Positions 12,529 through 14,628 of a DNA stretch of 14,628 bases are shown one piece after another. A program made the position numbers and the translations under genes. Position 1 is the first letter of the stretch. Every line of letters starts with the position of its first letter. Under the pieces are notes generated by a model that worked only from the letters and a program-made list of their open reading frames with translations, had not been told where the DNA came from and ran no database searches. The stretch comes from Ruminococcaceae bacterium UBA4958. Lineage in GTDB: Bacteria; Bacillota; Clostridia; Oscillospirales; Acutalibacteraceae. The stretch lies in contig DHAI01000062.1 in NCBI GenBank assembly GCA_002397355.1, positions 20,887 to 35,514 of the forward strand, in the 5' to 3' direction.

Positions 12529-14215
12529 AATCAACACTGCGCCGGAGGCCGAAGGCTCCGGCAACTTCATCCACACCATGATCGAAGAGGACGTCGCGCC
12601 CGGCGGCCGTTTCGGGGGCGAAAAGGTGCACACGCGCTTCCCGCCCGAACCGAACGGATACCTTCACATCGGCCACGCGAAAGCCGTCTGCATCGATTTC
12701 GGCACGGCCGAAAAATTCGGCGGCCTGTGCAATCTGCGCATGGACGACACGAACCCCACGAAGGAAAACGAGGAGTACGTGGACGCGATCAAGGAAGACA
12801 TCCGCTGGCTCGGCTTCTCGTGGGGCGACCGCTTCTACTACGCTTCCGACTATTTCCCGAAAATGTACGAGCTGGCCGAAGACCTGATCCGGCGCGGCTT
12901 CGCCTATGTCTGCGAGCTTTCGCCCGAACAGATGCGCGAGTACCGCGGCGACCTGACTCATCCGGCCGTCAGCCCCTACCGCGACCGGCCGGCCGGGGAA
13001 AGCCTCGACCTTTTCCGCCGCATGCGGGCGGGCGAATTCGAGGACGGCCGCATGACGCTGCGCGCGAAGATCGACCTTGCTTCCGGCAACTTCAACCTGC
13101 GCGACCCCGTCCTCTACCGCATCAACCACCTGCCGCACCACCGCACCGGCACCGCATGGTGCATCTACCCGATGTACGACTTCGCGCACCCCATCGAAGA
13201 CGCGCTCGAGGGCGTGACGCACTCTCTCTGCTCGCTGGAGTTCGAGGACCACCGCCCTTTGTACGACTGGGTGATCGAACATGTGAACCTCCCCGCCAAA
13301 CCGCGCCAGATCGAGTTCGCCCGTCTCAACATCAACAACATCGTCATGAGCAAGCGCAAGCTGCGCACCCTGGTGGAAAAAGGCATCGTCTCCGGCTGGG
13401 ACGATCCGCGCATGCCCACGCTCTGCGGCCTGCGCCGCCGCGGCTACACGCCCGCGTCCATCCGCAATTTCTGCGAGCGCATCGGCGTGGCGAAGGTGAA
13501 CAGCGTCGTGGACTCCGCGTTCCTGGAGCACTGCCTGCGGGAGGACCTGAACGAGAACGCCCGCCGCGCCATGGCCGTGCTCCGCCCCGTGAAGCTCATT
13601 CTGACGAACTACCCCGAGGGAAAAGCCGAAACCTTCGAGTTGGAAAACAACCCGGAAAAGCCGGAGGAAGGAACCCACGCCGTCTCGTTCTCCCGCGAGC
13701 TCTGGATCGAGCGCGAGGACTTCATGGAAACGCCCGCGAAAAAGTACTTCCGCCTGTTTCCGGGCAACGAGGTGCGTCTGAAAGCGGCGTACATCGCCCG
13801 GTGCACCGGCTGCGAGAAGGACGCGGAGGGGAACGTCACCGCGGTGCTTGCGGAGTACGACCCCGCTACGCGCGGCGGCAACACGCCGGACGGCCGCAAG
13901 GTGAAAGGCACCATCTCCTGGCTGGATGCGAAAACGGCCGCGGACGCGGAGGTCCGTCTTTACGATTCCCTCTTCACCGTCGCGGACCCGGAGGCCGGCG
14001 ACTACATGGAGGAGCTGAACCCGGATTCGCTGAAAGTCCTCACGGGCTGCAAGGTGGAACCCTGGCTGGCCGGCTTGAAGCCCGGCGAGCCGGTCCAGTT
14101 CCTGCGGCAGGGCTATTTCTGCGCCGACAGCCGCGATTCCTCCCCGGAGCGCCCGGTTTTCAACCGCTCGGTTTCTCTGAAGGACGGCTTCCATAAAAAG
14201 CAGCCCGGCGCTTAG
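12518..14215 (+). CDS. glnS: Glutamine--tRNA ligase
   Basis: A 565-residue class I synthetase. The HIGH motif is an exact HIGH at 50-53 in FPPEPNGYLHIGHAKAV, and the KMSKS motif is MSKRK (277-281) in NIVMSKRKL. FPPEPNGYLHIGHAK and LNINNIVMSKRK distinguish GlnRS from GluRS. The C-terminal part (about 340-555) is the paired beta-barrel anticodon-binding region of GlnRS, ending in a VSLKDGF segment. Length fits bacterial GlnRS without the YqeY extension found in some Firmicutes. It charges tRNA-Gln directly, which bypasses the GatCAB transamidation route common in Firmicutes. AGGGAGG lies about 9 nt before the ATG, inside the end of gltX. A GC-rich hairpin with a short T-run follows the stop. 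Confidence 0.97.
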   Translation: MSDEINTAPEAEGSGNFIHTMIEEDVAPGGRFGGEKVHTRFPPEPNGYLHIGHAKAVCIDFGTAEKFGGLCNLRMDDTNPTKENEEYVDAIKEDIRWLGFSWGDRFYYASDYFPKMYELAEDLIRRGFAYVCELSPEQMREYRGDLTHPAVSPYRDRPAGESLDLFRRMRAGEFEDGRMTLRAKIDLASGNFNLRDPVLYRINHLPHHRTGTAWCIYPMYDFAHPIEDALEGVTHSLCSLEFEDHRPLYDWVIEHVNLPAKPRQIEFARLNINNIVMSKRKLRTLVEKGIVSGWDDPRMPTLCGLRRRGYTPASIRNFCERIGVAKVNSVVDSAFLEHCLREDLNENARRAMAVLRPVKLILTNYPEGKAETFELENNPEKPEEGTHAVSFSRELWIEREDFMETPAKKYFRLFPGNEVRLKAAYIARCTGCEKDAEGNVTAVLAEYDPATRGGNTPDGRKVKGTISWLDAKTAADAEVRLYDSLFTVADPEAGDYMEELNPDSLKVLTGCKVEPWLAGLKPGEPVQFLRQGYFCADSRDSSPERPVFNRSVSLKDGFHKKQPGA

Positions 14216-14236
14216 CGCGCCGGTTTGCCGCTTGCC

Positions 14237-14275
14237 GGCGGGGAGAGCTTCCGGCGCTCCCCGCCCCTTGATTTT
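14237..14275 (+). terminator. Probable terminator after glnS
   Basis: GGCGGGGAG (14237-14245) pairs with CTCCCCGCC (14257-14265) around an 11-nt loop that may pair further, followed by CCTTGATTTT. The stem is strong; the T-run is modest and begins a few bases late. Confidence 0.55.
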
Positions 14276-14318
14276 AGAAAGGAACGTCCTGCGGGTCCGC
14301 GCCCACAGCGAAGACGCG

Positions 14319-14628
14319 ATGAATCCCTTCCTGGAAATTCTAGCTCTGGCCTGCCTTGCGGCGGGCCTCTTCTCTTTCGCCGTCATCCGGTTCCGGCACA
14401 TCCGCAGGGATCCGGTTCTGCGAAAGGCGTCGCTGGTTCTGCTGGCTGTTTTCCCCCTGGCGGTCGCGGGCGTGGTCGGAATCCGGTTTCCCAACGTCCC
14501 CAAAGGATGGGAGCCTTTTTCGGCCGTCTCCCTTTTCGGCGTGGTTGCCGTTCCGCTCTTTTTCCTTTTTGGCTCGCGGGCGGGGCTGGAAGAAGAGATA
14601 CGGAGCAACCGCACGGTCCGGCGGCTGT
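14319..14628 (+). CDS. Membrane protein of unknown function, cut by the window edge
   Basis: An open plus-strand frame from an ATG at 14319 to the edge (103 codons plus one base). Three hydrophobic segments are visible: about residues 5-23 (LEILALACLAAGLFSFAVI), 37-54 (SLVLLAVFPLAVAGVVGI) and 65-85 (FSAVSLFGVVAVPLFFLF), joined by short basic loops, followed by a charged stretch (GLEEEIRSNRTVRR). Third codon positions are mainly G/C, as in neighbouring genes, which supports real coding. The ATG has only a weak ribosome binding site; an in-frame CTG at 14289 lies shortly after AAAGGA (14278-14283) and could be the true start. I do not recognise the family. It lies about 100 nt after glnS, beyond a probable terminator. 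Confidence 0.55.
   Translation, partial: MNPFLEILALACLAAGLFSFAVIRFRHIRRDPVLRKASLVLLAVFPLAVAGVVGIRFPNVPKGWEPFSAVSLFGVVAVPLFFLFGSRAGLEEEIRSNRTVRRL

Noticed and set aside
12488..14614. Minus-strand open frame of 708 codons opposite glnS
   Set aside because: It lies entirely opposite glnS and the following membrane-protein gene and has no recognisable motif; long antisense frames are expected at this GC content.
1..14628. CRISPR array, insertion sequence, prophage or attachment site, including at the tRNA
   Set aside because: No regularly spaced repeats, transposase or integrase frames, or duplicated tRNA 3' end were seen in the window.

Overview
The window looks like chromosomal DNA of a GC-rich member of the Clostridia, probably Oscillospiraceae/Ruminococcaceae. 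This is inferred from GGAGG-type ribosome binding sites, sigma-A-like promoters set in otherwise GC-rich DNA, a T-box riboswitch, a NIL-domain MetN transporter, VanY-type peptidase style and a GltX-GlnS pair. No insertion sequence, phage gene or CRISPR array is visible; most of it reads as housekeeping DNA with one accessory redox cassette.

Layout. (1) 1-1206, minus strand: the 5' part of a glutaminase-A-family gene (DUF4964/DUF5127/DUF4965 type) that runs off the left edge, with a strong promoter and a leader of about 120 nt. (2) 1247-1823: a short plus-strand ORF of unknown function, a long terminator hairpin, and a probable flavodoxin-like 3' gene remnant on the minus strand. (3) 1824-6915: an AraC-family regulator (minus) divergent from three closely spaced plus-strand genes: an Old Yellow Enzyme-type flavin oxidoreductase, a short-chain dehydrogenase and a fumarate-reductase-like FAD protein. 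The two divergent promoters physically overlap. This set looks like a small inducible redox pathway for an unknown, probably cyclic or enone/alcohol-type substrate, and is the best candidate here for undescribed biology. (4) 6993-9891: promoter, methionine-specific T-box leader (specifier AUG, UGGU bulge) and the metN-metI-metQ methionine ABC importer. Uncharged tRNA-Met should turn the importer on.

(5) 9935-10108: a terminator and a minus-strand tRNA with anticodon CAU, more like tRNA-Ile2 (lysidine-modified) than elongator tRNA-Met, with its own promoter. (6) 10194-10982: an exported or membrane-anchored VanY/M15B D,D-carboxypeptidase in which the usual first zinc-ligand histidine is tyrosine. 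(7) 10979-14265: promoter, then gltX and glnS (glutamyl- and glutaminyl-tRNA synthetases) overlapping by 11 bp, and a terminator. (8) 14319-14628: start of a membrane protein cut by the right edge.

Identifications rest on motifs and overall protein character read by eye; no database search was possible.
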